A DNA stretch of 64,000 bases, taken from JBBQVS01 sp963792705. Its GTDB lineage: Bacteria; Chloroflexota; Ktedonobacteria; Ktedonobacterales; Ktedonobacteraceae. Numbering within the stretch: position 1 is the first letter of the stretch; each line of letters opens with the position of its first letter. A model generated the notes under the pieces. It ran no database searches and was not told the origin of the DNA. It saw nothing but the letters and a program-made list of their open reading frames with translations. The translations under genes and the position numbers were made by a program. Positions 33,997 to 42,556 of this stretch are shown in pieces. The stretch covers positions 248,001 to 312,000 of the forward strand of contig CAWBXD010000015.1 in NCBI GenBank assembly GCA_963792705.1. The letters run 5' to 3'.

Positions 33997-34973
33997 CTTA
34001 CGGTAGGTTCATTTCCATCGTAAGGGAACACGTTGCTATCTACATCAATTTTTTGAGATAGTGTAAAAAGTTGGTCCGCGAGAGACTCAATAAGAGCAGC
34101 GTGCGCCAGACGTGTGCGCCATTGGCTGGGAATAGCTAGTTCTTCATAGAAAGCACCAGCGAGTTGTCCATAAACTGCACCCGTTGTATCAGCGTCTTCG
34201 CCGAGATTAACCGCCAACAAGCACCCATCCTGAAACGAGGTGCTATGATAAAAAGCCCACAAGGCCGCTTCTAAGGATTTGACTACGTAGCCTGTGCCGC
34301 GTATCTCTGGTGGTTTGCGTTGCTTAAATGAGCCAGCCGCGACCTCTGAAATCTCTGGCACGAGCGGTTGCTGCTGCCAATAGTTGGGAATAGGGCTGTA
34401 GAAAGGAGAGAGCAAATCCTCTTTCTTAACTCCGTGTACCGCTCCTACAAGGAGAGCACCTAGGTAGCGACAGGCATCTATAGCCGTCTGCGCTCCATGT
34501 GTAGTGCGTGAACTTTCGGCGGATTTTTCGAGAGCTTGGCGAGGGTGGGAGGCATAGAGTAGTGGAACAGGTGCCAATCGCATGATCGAACCGTTGCCCG
34601 CAGTACTGGGATGAATTGAGCCTGCGAATGGATTCCCTGTTTTTTCAAACAGGCTTAAAGCAGAGGAAATCGTCACGCCAATGTCGAAGCAAGTCCCGTT
34701 ACTTGACATATAGCCCATATTACGCCAACGTAGATAGCGTTCCATCTGGTCACGGGCATCAAACCCTTTTTGCTCGACCAAACTGGCTGCTAGACAAAGA
34801 GCCATTGACGTATCATCCGTCCATTCGCCGGGTTTAAGATGAAATGGACCACCTCCAACCATATCCTTAAGGGGTGCAAAGAATCCAGGTTGGCTAAACT
34901 CAAGCGTAGTACCTACGGCATCACCAACAGCTAAGCCCAGCAGACAACCTCGGTATCGGTCTCTCAATTCCAT
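33993..34973 (-). CDS. ADP-ribosylglycohydrolase (DraG/ARH family)
   Basis: 326 residues. Removes ADP-ribose from proteins or other acceptors using two magnesium ions. Metal ligands are seen in RYRGCLLGLAVGDAVGTTLE, GEWTDDTSMALCLAASL and NLGEDADTTGAVYGQLAGAF; GNGSIMRLAPVPLLY is another family block. The ligand set is complete, so it should be active. It lies 41 bases after the ABC-2 permease and overlaps the DUF7002 gene by 4 bases. The pairing with a transferase-like protein suggests a modification/reversal switch. Confidence 0.92.
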   Translation of the reverse strand: MELRDRYRGCLLGLAVGDAVGTTLEFSQPGFFAPLKDMVGGGPFHLKPGEWTDDTSMALCLAASLVEQKGFDARDQMERYLRWRNMGYMSSNGTCFDIGVTISSALSLFEKTGNPFAGSIHPSTAGNGSIMRLAPVPLLYASHPRQALEKSAESSRTTHGAQTAIDACRYLGALLVGAVHGVKKEDLLSPFYSPIPNYWQQQPLVPEISEVAAGSFKQRKPPEIRGTGYVVKSLEAALWAFYHSTSFQDGCLLAVNLGEDADTTGAVYGQLAGAFYEELAIPSQWRTRLAHAALIESLADQLFTLSQKIDVDSNVFPYDGNEPTVR

Positions 34974-35014
34974 TATCCTCTTTCATTCGTTGAAAAAGAG
35001 TATACCACAAAGCC

Positions 35015-35872
35015 CTATAAATCACGATGCTGAAAACGCCATGCGCCTCCTAGGAGAAATGCAAGTGCGTACACGACCGACCAGATGAGCAAAGCTATCG
35101 CCACTGGTTCGGTTGAGGTGAACGGCGTATTTGTGCGCGAGTATTGCATGATGTCAACAATACCAGAGGTGAGATAGAATGAACTACCGTGCCAAAGCGC
35201 ATCCGTCGGCATAATCAAGCTCACAACAGTGGTAATATTCTGTACACTATCTTTCGCATCTGGCGCAACGAAAGGGGCGATCAGGTTAATGAAGTCTGAT
35301 ACTTGCGCGGCAATGAAAAGGACCAGAATGATAGCACCGTTGACAAGCGTTGGCACCGTTGCACTCCCAAATGTCGTTAGTCCCATCAGTACAAAGACAA
35401 CAAGTTCGAGCATGCCTAGCGCGTTTAATACACTTGAAGGCCAATACCCTGTTATCAAATAGATAATAACGAGAAATGCAAAAAAGAGAAATGCTGTATA
35501 GATTGTCAAGAGAAGGGCATAGCAGAGCCACTTACCAAAGACAATTTCAAAACGTCGTATTGGTTTAGGGACGATGATAGTAAACGTGCCAGCATCAATT
35601 TCACCAGAGATCATGTTTGTGGTGAGCAGAATTGTCAAGACGCTACTGAGCAGATACACTAGCCACGTAGCAGGGATACTCATAAAGCCGCCAATGCCTA
35701 GCAGAAATAGCTCACGACTCAGCCCACTTGGAGCATTGCTTACACTTACAACAAAGTTGAAAAAAATAGCAAATCCTGCTAAGAGGAGAACACTAAGCAA
35801 TGCGACCGCAAGAAAGATGCGCTTCCGCATAGCCTCTTGCAATGTAAAACGTGTTATTAAAAGTGAGTTCAT
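35015..35872 (-). CDS. ABC-2 type transporter permease
   Basis: 285 residues from ATG 35872 (AAGGGG 6 bases upstream). Six hydrophobic helices: for example FLAVALLSVLLLAGFAIFF, ATWLVYLLSSVLTILLTTNM and LLTIYTAFLFFAFLVIIYLI. The conserved loop EIDAGTFTIIVPKPIRRFEI is typical of ABC-2 permeases (NosY/EcsB-like). Partner of the ATPase gene 10 bases upstream. Substrate unknown. The ARH/DUF7002 pair follows in the same direction and may be on the same transcript. Confidence 0.9.
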   Translation of the reverse strand: MNSLLITRFTLQEAMRKRIFLAVALLSVLLLAGFAIFFNFVVSVSNAPSGLSRELFLLGIGGFMSIPATWLVYLLSSVLTILLTTNMISGEIDAGTFTIIVPKPIRRFEIVFGKWLCYALLLTIYTAFLFFAFLVIIYLITGYWPSSVLNALGMLELVVFVLMGLTTFGSATVPTLVNGAIILVLFIAAQVSDFINLIAPFVAPDAKDSVQNITTVVSLIMPTDALWHGSSFYLTSGIVDIMQYSRTNTPFTSTEPVAIALLIWSVVYALAFLLGGAWRFQHRDL

Positions 35873-35882
35873 GTTGTACCCC

Positions 35883-36824
35883 TTATCCCTCGTAACGCGA
35901 CATGTCAATGGTGTGTAAGAAGAGGTGTTCAAGCGAGCGACGACGCGGTGCTAGGGTATACAGACGTACACCACAGGTATACACAACTGCAGCAATATCG
36001 GCAGCTTGCTCCTCATTCTGCACTTCAACAAGGAGATGACACGGTACATCTTTATTCTCCTGTACAGAAAGTGCAACAGAGCCAAGTTTATGCAGAAGTT
36101 CATTAGTGATTGCGTTAACATGCACATCGAATACTAACGGTTCGTCGAAGAGCGATTGTGGTGGTCCCACCTTTAGGATGTGACCCCTATCAATAATCGC
36201 CACACGGTCACAAATTGCCTCTACATCTGCAAGTTGGTGCGAATTGAGAAAAATACTTACGCCCTCGGCTTTGAGATGTAACAGAATAGTACGCATATCA
36301 TGCTGTCCAACTGGATCAAGGCCCGATACAGGCTCATCGAGAATAATCAAGTCGGGTTGATTGAGGAGTGCCTGGGCCAGCCCAATACGTTGTAACATCC
36401 CTTTTGAAAACGTACCAAGCTTTTGCTTCTCTTTGCCGGACAACCCTACCTGTGCAAGCACTTCTTTACACCGTTTTTGTAATGTCATTCCGCGCATACC
36501 ATAAAGTTGTCCGTGAAACTCTAGGAACTCCTGTGCTTTAAGCCAACGATGAAAATTTGGGAGTTCTGGCAAATACCCAACGCGACGTCGCATTTCTATG
36601 TTACTCACAGGTTGCCCAAGGACACGCACTGTACCTTGTGTTTTGGCAACCAAGCCGGTGATAATTTTTACAATCGTGCTTTTACCTGCTCCATTTGGAC
36701 CAAGAAAGCCAAAAGCTTCGCCGCGATAGGTTGTGAAACTCACATTCTCTACCGCAACCAGATGACGATAGACCTTATATAATCCTTCCACCTCGATGGC
36801 GGGTACCTGATGCTCCTTCTCCAT
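35883..36824 (-). CDS. ABC transporter ATP-binding protein
   Basis: 313 residues. Walker A LGPNGAGKSTIVKIITGL, Q-loop VGYLPE, signature-like motif FSKGMLQRIGLAQALL (F-S-K-G in place of LSGGQ, common in the NatA/CcmA-like group), Walker B LIILDEPVSGLDPVG, and the switch His in LNSHQLADVE. The last 90 residues form the small C-terminal domain seen in exporter ATPases. It drives the permease encoded 10 bases downstream. Confidence 0.94.
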   Translation of the reverse strand: MEKEHQVPAIEVEGLYKVYRHLVAVENVSFTTYRGEAFGFLGPNGAGKSTIVKIITGLVAKTQGTVRVLGQPVSNIEMRRRVGYLPELPNFHRWLKAQEFLEFHGQLYGMRGMTLQKRCKEVLAQVGLSGKEKQKLGTFSKGMLQRIGLAQALLNQPDLIILDEPVSGLDPVGQHDMRTILLHLKAEGVSIFLNSHQLADVEAICDRVAIIDRGHILKVGPPQSLFDEPLVFDVHVNAITNELLHKLGSVALSVQENKDVPCHLLVEVQNEEQAADIAAVVYTCGVRLYTLAPRRRSLEHLFLHTIDMSRYEG

Positions 36825-36852
36825 GAGTATCCTCCTGGTGGATATTTTTGAG

Positions 36853-36906
36853 TGTACAAGTCTGCTTCAGCACATCCTCTGTGGTGTGCTGAAGCAGACT
36901 TGTACA
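36853..36906 (-). terminator. Terminator of the sigma/anti-sigma operon
   Basis: A perfect 21-bp inverted repeat (36853-36873 with 36886-36906) closes a 12-base loop, 5 bases past the anti-sigma stop on the minus strand. It separates that operon from the ABC-2 operon. No strong U-tract. Confidence 0.75.
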
Positions 36907-36910
36907 GGCG

Positions 36911-38119
36911 TTATCGTAGCGAATTTGCCGTGTTCAGAATTTGTGTACGGTCAGCAATGTTCACAATGATAGCGTATACAATTCCGCTCTTTTGCCAGAT
37001 CACGCCGCCATACTTGATAGAACTATCGACGAGCAGCACTCCTGATGTACCGTTGATTGACACTTTTTCTGCATTTGTTTGAGCAGAAGGTAGTGGCAAT
37101 GGAACTGTTCCGGTACTCGCATCAACGTTTTGCCAGAGATTATGCACGTCTGGAGACAGATGCGGCAGGGACAGCATGAACCCACGCAAATCGGTTAATG
37201 CATTTGCTGATGCTCCCTGCACTACTGGACTTGGCACCTCCGCAACATAGAGTTGTTTCTGATTACTACATGCCGCTGACGTATCACCATTACAATTACG
37301 AGTATATTGGATGCCGACGCCAGGGGCGATAGTGATTGTGTAGACAGCACCATCAAGTTGCGCTGGAATATGTACGTTGCCATCCCCCATTTGTTGCATA
37401 GCTTTTCTCGCTTTAGCAGCATCGAATGTGAAGGTTGCATGATCGCCTTGGAAGATGCTATATGTTGGCGTATCACTCACTCCCTGTGGTAGTGATGCAG
37501 GCAACAGAAGTTGGAAGTGTGTATATTGCTCAACCTGTGCTTTAGTCGGATTTTTTAGATCGGTAAGCTTTGTGTTTGGCATCTTTACCGTACCAAAGTT
37601 AGTCAGGTTGTTATATAAGCTTTGTGCGCTCTGGTTTGTATCCAGTCGTACTGGCTGAAACTGTTGTACATGAAACAGAGCCAGAAATTGACTTGCCAAT
37701 ACTCCTGCATTAGGCAGGATAATCACTGCAATTAATGCTGCTGCAACGGCTACTGCTACCCAACGGAAACGCATACGTTTCCCCGCCGTTGACCTAAGAG
37801 GTTGTCGCGGCAGTTGTGCCGAGAGTGGTACAACCCGTAGGCTGTTAGGTTGCTGTTCAGCAGCAATTCTTGCATGAAACGCTGCAAAAGCTTTTGTGGT
37901 ATCTGGTATTTCGCTTGACACGGGGTTAAGGGCATCGAACAATGTATATATATCCTGACCATTTTTTCTGATCTCGCGCTCGTCGGCACTGCAATCAGCA
38001 CATCCAATGAGATGAGTCAACGCGTACACGTTTTCATTGGTAGATAGTTCGCCATCTCGCAAGCTCACCAATAGCCCTCTATCTAAACATGGATCATTCG
38101 GCTCGAAGTGCTCGTTCAT
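36911..38119 (-). CDS. Membrane anti-sigma factor with zinc-binding domain
   Basis: 402 residues from ATG 38119 with AAGGAG 5 bases before it. Residues 1-70 form a zinc-associated anti-sigma domain with H-x3-C-x2-C (ALTHLIGCADCSADER). A membrane helix (WVAVAVAAALIAVIILPNAG) lies near residues 120-140. The outer region of about 255 residues looks like a DUF4367-type sensor: FQLLLPASLPQGV, SIKYGGVIWQKSGIVYAI. It should hold the sigma factor encoded just upstream; the genes overlap by 26 bases. Confidence 0.85.
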   Translation of the reverse strand: MNEHFEPNDPCLDRGLLVSLRDGELSTNENVYALTHLIGCADCSADEREIRKNGQDIYTLFDALNPVSSEIPDTTKAFAAFHARIAAEQQPNSLRVVPLSAQLPRQPLRSTAGKRMRFRWVAVAVAAALIAVIILPNAGVLASQFLALFHVQQFQPVRLDTNQSAQSLYNNLTNFGTVKMPNTKLTDLKNPTKAQVEQYTHFQLLLPASLPQGVSDTPTYSIFQGDHATFTFDAAKARKAMQQMGDGNVHIPAQLDGAVYTITIAPGVGIQYTRNCNGDTSAACSNQKQLYVAEVPSPVVQGASANALTDLRGFMLSLPHLSPDVHNLWQNVDASTGTVPLPLPSAQTNAEKVSINGTSGVLLVDSSIKYGGVIWQKSGIVYAIIVNIADRTQILNTANSLR

Positions 38120-38654
38120 TGTATCTCCTTCGGAATTCGCGTTCCGCGCGTCCCAGTAGTGAACCGACGGAGGCTGAAGCGACTCCTGTTGCCTCGGCAA
38201 TCTCCGTATAACTTAACCCAATGCTGCGTAATAAGAGGTATGTTTGTTGTTTCTCAGGCAGTTCTGCCAGTATTGCGCGTATCAATGCCGCTTGCTCAGT
38301 TGCTAGCAGGTGTTCCTCTGGACTTTTCTCTGTGCCACCTACGGGTTGTATCGCTCTCTCGCCCGCTTGCTCCTCGTGATGCGTTCGACGCTGTTGAGCG
38401 CGTAACGTGTTGAGGCTTAGATTCGTTGCCACACGACAGAGCCATGCCCGTTGTTCGCCCTCAGTTCTCGCGTGTGGAGGAATGCGATAGAAACGCAGAA
38501 ATACCTCTTGTGCGATATCGTCCGCCTCATCACTTCGCCCCGTACAGCGATACGCAAGCTGGTACACGAGGGGATAATAGCGTGTAAACATGGCCTCAAA
38601 TGGCTCATCCTGTGGTGCAGCGGTGAGAGACTCATTTCTTCTTTGTAATACCAT
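38094..38654 (-). CDS. ECF RNA polymerase sigma factor
   Basis: 186 residues from ATG 38654. Region 2: FTRYYPLVYQLAYRCTGRSD then EADDIAQEVFLRFYR and RAWLCRVATNLSLNTLRAQQ. Region 4: LAELPEKQQTYLLLRSIGLS, YTEIAEATGVASASVGSLLG, RAEREFRRRY. It belongs to the RpoE/SigW-like ECF class and is probably kept inactive by the anti-sigma factor encoded next to it. Its regulon is unknown; autoregulation is usual for such pairs. Confidence 0.9.
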   Translation of the reverse strand: MVLQRRNESLTAAPQDEPFEAMFTRYYPLVYQLAYRCTGRSDEADDIAQEVFLRFYRIPPHARTEGEQRAWLCRVATNLSLNTLRAQQRRTHHEEQAGERAIQPVGGTEKSPEEHLLATEQAALIRAILAELPEKQQTYLLLRSIGLSYTEIAEATGVASASVGSLLGRAEREFRRRYNERALRAE

Positions 38655-38825
38655 GCCTCTCTTTTCCTTATCTATTTCATTAGAAAACAGGTGTTTGCAG
38701 GTACGTACTCTACAATGCATCTATAAGACACCGCTCAAACAAAGTTTGTGACAGAGGAAATAAAGTATACTTTTATTAGGTTAAGGATATAACTGTTGAA
38801 CTATTGAAGAGAATAGGAGTTTATT

Positions 38826-39719
38826 ATGCTTGCCATCAAAGACGAGACATTTGAAAGAACATTCCCATTTGCCCCACACTATCACACAATTGAAACCTCC
38901 AACATGCATTATGTAGACGAGGGAAAAGGCGAACCTATCGTGATGCTACATGGCGACCCTACCTGGGGTTATCTCTACCGTAATTTCATCACACCGCTCT
39001 CGCAGTACTATCGCTGCGTAGTGCCAGACCACATGGGTATGGGCAAATCTGATGTTCCGCAAGACAGTTCTCTTTATACACTTCACCAGCATGTTATAAA
39101 CCTCGAAGCCCTTCTCTTGCATCTTGATTTACAAAATATCACATTAGTGCTTCACGACTGGGGTGGACCCGTTGGATTGGGCTTTGCAGTACGTCATCCT
39201 GAACGTATTAAGCGTCTTGTTATTCTGAATACCTGGGCATTCGCACCTTGGCCCACCGCCTCCTTGCCACGTTTAGTAGAAATTATTCGGTCTGCAAAGG
39301 GTGAGAATTTTGTGCTGAAAAGAAATGGCTATTTAGAGCCTGCAATACTTGGAACGACTCACTATACCGAGAAACTTACTCCAACGGTTATGAACGCATA
39401 TCGCGCACCATTTGCCACGCTGGAGTCACGTCTCGCCATGCTCTGTTGGTCACGCGATATTCCCATACAAGAAACTGATGCTTCTTATGCAGAGATGAAG
39501 CAGATAGAACAGGGTTTATCTCAGTTTACCGAAACGCCAGTTCTGCTCCTATGGGGTATGAAAGACCCTGTACTAACACTGCCTGTTTTGCGTCTATGGC
39601 AACATATGTATCCACATGCAACAACTCATGAGATTGAAGACGCCAGTCACTTTTTACAAGAGGATATACCAGAACGCCTCGTGAGCTATATTCAGGAGTT
39701 TTTGACAAAGAAATTGTAG
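38826..39719 (+). CDS. Alpha/beta hydrolase, haloalkane dehalogenase-like
   Basis: 297 residues, AGGAG before the ATG. Oxyanion region VMLHGDPTWGYLYRNFI. The nucleophile elbow LVLHDWGGPVGLGFAV has Asp followed by Trp, as in haloalkane dehalogenases, instead of the Ser of esterases. Acid Asp in LLWGMKDPVL and His in EDASHFLQED complete the triad. Haloalkane dehalogenase or a related epoxide hydrolase-like activity is the best guess; many members have unknown natural substrates. Single gene, divergent from the ECF sigma operon. Confidence 0.85.
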   Translation: MLAIKDETFERTFPFAPHYHTIETSNMHYVDEGKGEPIVMLHGDPTWGYLYRNFITPLSQYYRCVVPDHMGMGKSDVPQDSSLYTLHQHVINLEALLLHLDLQNITLVLHDWGGPVGLGFAVRHPERIKRLVILNTWAFAPWPTASLPRLVEIIRSAKGENFVLKRNGYLEPAILGTTHYTEKLTPTVMNAYRAPFATLESRLAMLCWSRDIPIQETDASYAEMKQIEQGLSQFTETPVLLLWGMKDPVLTLPVLRLWQHMYPHATTHEIEDASHFLQEDIPERLVSYIQEFLTKKL

Positions 39720-39761
39720 GAGAAAGCATAATAAAAATACAAAAAATTGTTGTGATATTTT

Positions 39762-40412
39762 TCAGCCTTCGAGTACCAACGGTTTTACCAGCGAAACAAT
39801 TTCCTGATGAATATCTTCAGGCGACTGCGATGCATCCACCACTTTAATGCGTTCAGGATAGGTATGCGCCAGAGTAAGAAAGGCTTGACGCAGCGTTTGA
39901 TGGAAGTGTTCGGATTCAGTGTCAAAGCGAGACTGTTGTTCTCGCAAACCACTTGCATCCTGGGTTACATCGGTACGTGCATGCACCTGTACTGGATTGA
40001 GGTCGAGGAGGATGGTTAGGTCTGGAACGTGCTGTTGCGTTGCAAGCATGGAAATTTGCAGAACGAGATCGGCTCCAACACCACGCGCGACCCCTTGATA
40101 CGCGATACTTGAGTCGAAACAACGGTCGGTGAGGACGTGTGTGCCCTTTTCTAAGGCAGGCAAGATGACGGTTGAAAAATGCTGTGCGCGGTCGGCTTGA
40201 AACAGAAATGCTTCGGCAAGGGGAGTGATTGTCAATTCGGGATGACTGAACAGGATACGCCGTATCTCGGCACCAAACGGCGTCCCTCCTGGCTCACGTG
40301 TATGGATATAAGAAATATTACGCGACGTAAGCCACTGTTCTAGTAAACGCATCTGTGTACTTTTGCCAGCACCATCAAGCCCCTCAAACGAAATCAACCG
40401 TCCCCTACTCAT
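39762..40412 (-). CDS. tmk: Thymidylate kinase
   Basis: 216 residues. Phosphorylates dTMP to dTDP. P-loop ISFEGLDGAGKSTQMRLLEQ, the substrate motif TREPGGTPFGAEIRR, DRCFDSSIAYQGVARG, and the LID region near ASGLREQQSRFDTES. Follows dcd by 21 bases on the same strand, giving a small pyrimidine-deoxynucleotide operon. Confidence 0.95.
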   Translation of the reverse strand: MSRGRLISFEGLDGAGKSTQMRLLEQWLTSRNISYIHTREPGGTPFGAEIRRILFSHPELTITPLAEAFLFQADRAQHFSTVILPALEKGTHVLTDRCFDSSIAYQGVARGVGADLVLQISMLATQQHVPDLTILLDLNPVQVHARTDVTQDASGLREQQSRFDTESEHFHQTLRQAFLTLAHTYPERIKVVDASQSPEDIHQEIVSLVKPLVLEG

Positions 40413-40433
40413 TGCGTGCTACTTCCTTTTTGT

Positions 40434-41027
40434 TTATCGTTCTCGGTCCGTGCGGTACTCGTCATAATCCCAGTCAAAGTGCGGTTTGGGCAGCATATCT
40501 TCTGGTGTCCAATCGCTGCCCGGTTTGCCGTATTTACCGTGATATTCTTTCAACGTTTCACCAACATATTCAAACGTAAGCTGGCAAATACGAAAATTAA
40601 CAGGGACCCAGATAACGGTCTGCGTGTGGTTACTAATTTCCATTGTCCAACGATTGATATAACCAACATCGCCAACACCAGCACAGCGACAGACCGAGAG
40701 ACCAGATCGTGCAACAGTGCTACGCGAGTACATCTTCGCGAGGTAGCCATTGTGACCGCCAATCACTTCTTGCGTATGGGCGAGAATGGTGGTGCCGGGA
40801 CGAATCGCAATTTTGCCTCCATGCGCCTTACGTGGCTCCCCCCAATAACTGCGTATCTCTTCTGGATTATCCAGATGCATCACCTCAACATTGGCATTGC
40901 CCTGGAAGTACCACTCTCCGAGCCGACAGTCATACGAATTTGTGCCCAAATGACGGCGGTCAAATGGCTCGATCACAATATTTCCGTTCTCTCGCTCTTC
41001 CACAATACGTTTATCGGACAGTAACAT
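40434..41027 (-). CDS. dcd: dCTP deaminase family protein
   Basis: 197 residues. Deaminates dCTP to dUTP, feeding dTMP synthesis, or does both deaminase and dUTPase steps. Family blocks: MLLSDKRIVEERENGNIVIE, SYDCRLGEWYF, LAKMYSRSTVARSGLSVCRC, VGYINRWTMEISNHT with the catalytic Glu. It is slightly unusual in having Val-Gly-Tyr-Ile-Asn where the family has DPGY-G. AAGGAGACC lies upstream of the ATG. In operon with tmk. Confidence 0.92.
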   Translation of the reverse strand: MLLSDKRIVEERENGNIVIEPFDRRHLGTNSYDCRLGEWYFQGNANVEVMHLDNPEEIRSYWGEPRKAHGGKIAIRPGTTILAHTQEVIGGHNGYLAKMYSRSTVARSGLSVCRCAGVGDVGYINRWTMEISNHTQTVIWVPVNFRICQLTFEYVGETLKEYHGKYGKPGSDWTPEDMLPKPHFDWDYDEYRTDRER

Positions 41028-41188
41028 AGTTCTACGGTCTCCTTAGAAGGTTTCTCAATCATCGCTAGTAAGCTTCATTATAACGTGTATATGCAATATC
41101 TAAATGGCAATCAGTAAAACAAACGTGGGAATAGTACCTTGGTCGCTTAAGCCAATGAACCCGACTGCCGGTTTCGCAATGGTTGTAA

Positions 41189-42067
41189 TCATGAGGCGAT
41201 ACTATTCAGTTCGGTCAGATCGTCCTCGGAAAGTGTCAGCGCAGCACCGATGGCGTTCTCGCGTAGATGTGCAACGGATGAGGTACCAGGGATAAGAAGA
41301 ATGTTTAGCGAACGCTGAAGCAGCCACGCCAACGCGACAGCCATTGGTGTAGCGTCGAGACGGGTGGCGACTGTTCTCAGTTTGTCAGACTGAAGAGGGG
41401 AGAAGCCACCGAGCGGGAAGTAGGGCACGTAGGCTATGCCCTGTGCGGCAAGAGAGTCGATCAGTTCGTCGTCAACTCGATGGACGAGGTTGTAGAGGTT
41501 CTGTACACACACAATCGGCGCAATAGACTGCGCCTCGGCGATCTGCTCGGCGTTGACAGTGCTGATACCAAGATGTTTGATCAGTCCTTCTTGCTGCATT
41601 TTCGCGAGTACCGTGAACGGTTCGGCGATTGAGCCAGGTGTGGGACTGTCGAACCCCCCAACACGTAGGTTGACAACATCGAGTACGTCTAGTCCAAGGT
41701 TGGCTAGATTATCGAATACAGCCTGGCGCAGTTGCTCAGGAGCGAGTGCCTTGGGCCAACCACCCTCGGCGTCTCGTAACGATCCGATCTTGGTGACGAT
41801 GTGCAACGAGTCGGGATAGGGGTGCAGGGCTTCTTTGATGATCTGATTGGTGACGTGTGGGCCGTAGAAGTCGCTGGTGTCGATGTGTGTGATACCTAAC
41901 TCCACCACCTGACGCAGGACAGCAACGGCGGCGGCGCGGTCGGCGGGTGGACCGAATACGTGCGGACCAGCCAACTGCATTGCTCCGTACCCCATACGAG
42001 TGACCGTTAGGTTCTCAGCCATAGTGAACGTTCCGCCGGGAAGTGTCTTTGCGGAATGCGATACCAT
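41189..42067 (-). CDS. Aldo/keto reductase
   Basis: 292 residues from ATG 42067 (GAGGAAA upstream); the frame extends 13 codons further. Catalytic Asp-Tyr in HIDTSDFYGPHVTNQIIKEA, Lys in IVTKIG, and the NADPH site near LIPGTSSVAHLRENAIGAA. VNLRV replaces the common LHR motif that follows strand 4 and would carry the active-site His, which may alter catalysis. Substrate unknown. GC by eye is higher than in the flanking genes, which hints at transfer. Confidence 0.9.
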   Translation of the reverse strand: MVSHSAKTLPGGTFTMAENLTVTRMGYGAMQLAGPHVFGPPADRAAAVAVLRQVVELGITHIDTSDFYGPHVTNQIIKEALHPYPDSLHIVTKIGSLRDAEGGWPKALAPEQLRQAVFDNLANLGLDVLDVVNLRVGGFDSPTPGSIAEPFTVLAKMQQEGLIKHLGISTVNAEQIAEAQSIAPIVCVQNLYNLVHRVDDELIDSLAAQGIAYVPYFPLGGFSPLQSDKLRTVATRLDATPMAVALAWLLQRSLNILLIPGTSSVAHLRENAIGAALTLSEDDLTELNSIAS

Positions 42068-42206
42068 AGAAAATTTCCTCTTTCTCATTGAAACTGCGAT
42101 AATCACGACGTATGATACACTTAGGAGTATGCCACATCAAGTATAATATAACTAGAGTTTCTCTGTCGCATGATTAAGAATAGACTGTTTTTGAAAGGGT
42201 ACCTCT

Positions 42207-42548
42207 ATGACCACCATAATCACAGATGATTTTATGCACCGGATGATCTCTAAGACGAAGAACTACTGTGTTGTTATTCTGAAGGCTGGTCCGAACAAGC
42301 AGATGGATGGAGTCGAAAAAATTATCTGGGAACATGGACGAAGAAATTTTGCTCTTCGTGCAGATGGAGTGTTACCTATCGTTTGTCCAGTCTCCGATGG
42401 CAGCAACGTATCAGGTATTGGCATCTTTAACGCTTCTGTCGAGGAAACACAAAAGATTATGGACGAGGACCCCGGTGTACAAGCAGGGGTATTTGTCTAC
42501 GAAATTCACTCATGTAGAGGTTTTCCTGGTAGTGCATTACCAGAATAA
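42207..42548 (+). CDS. YciI-like dimeric alpha/beta-barrel protein
   Basis: 113 residues. Pattern of the YciI/DGPF-like fold: KNYCVVILKAGPNKQMDG, then IIWEHGRRNFALRADGVLPI with the conserved His, GIGIFNASVEETQKIMDEDP, and VQAGVFVYEIHSCRGFPGS. The His and the downstream acidic residue could be catalytic, but no reaction is known for most members. AAAGGG before the ATG. Single gene between a divergent AKR gene and the convergent nuclease gene. Confidence 0.75.
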   Translation: MTTIITDDFMHRMISKTKNYCVVILKAGPNKQMDGVEKIIWEHGRRNFALRADGVLPIVCPVSDGSNVSGIGIFNASVEETQKIMDEDPGVQAGVFVYEIHSCRGFPGSALPE

Positions 42549-42556
42549 ATAGACAA

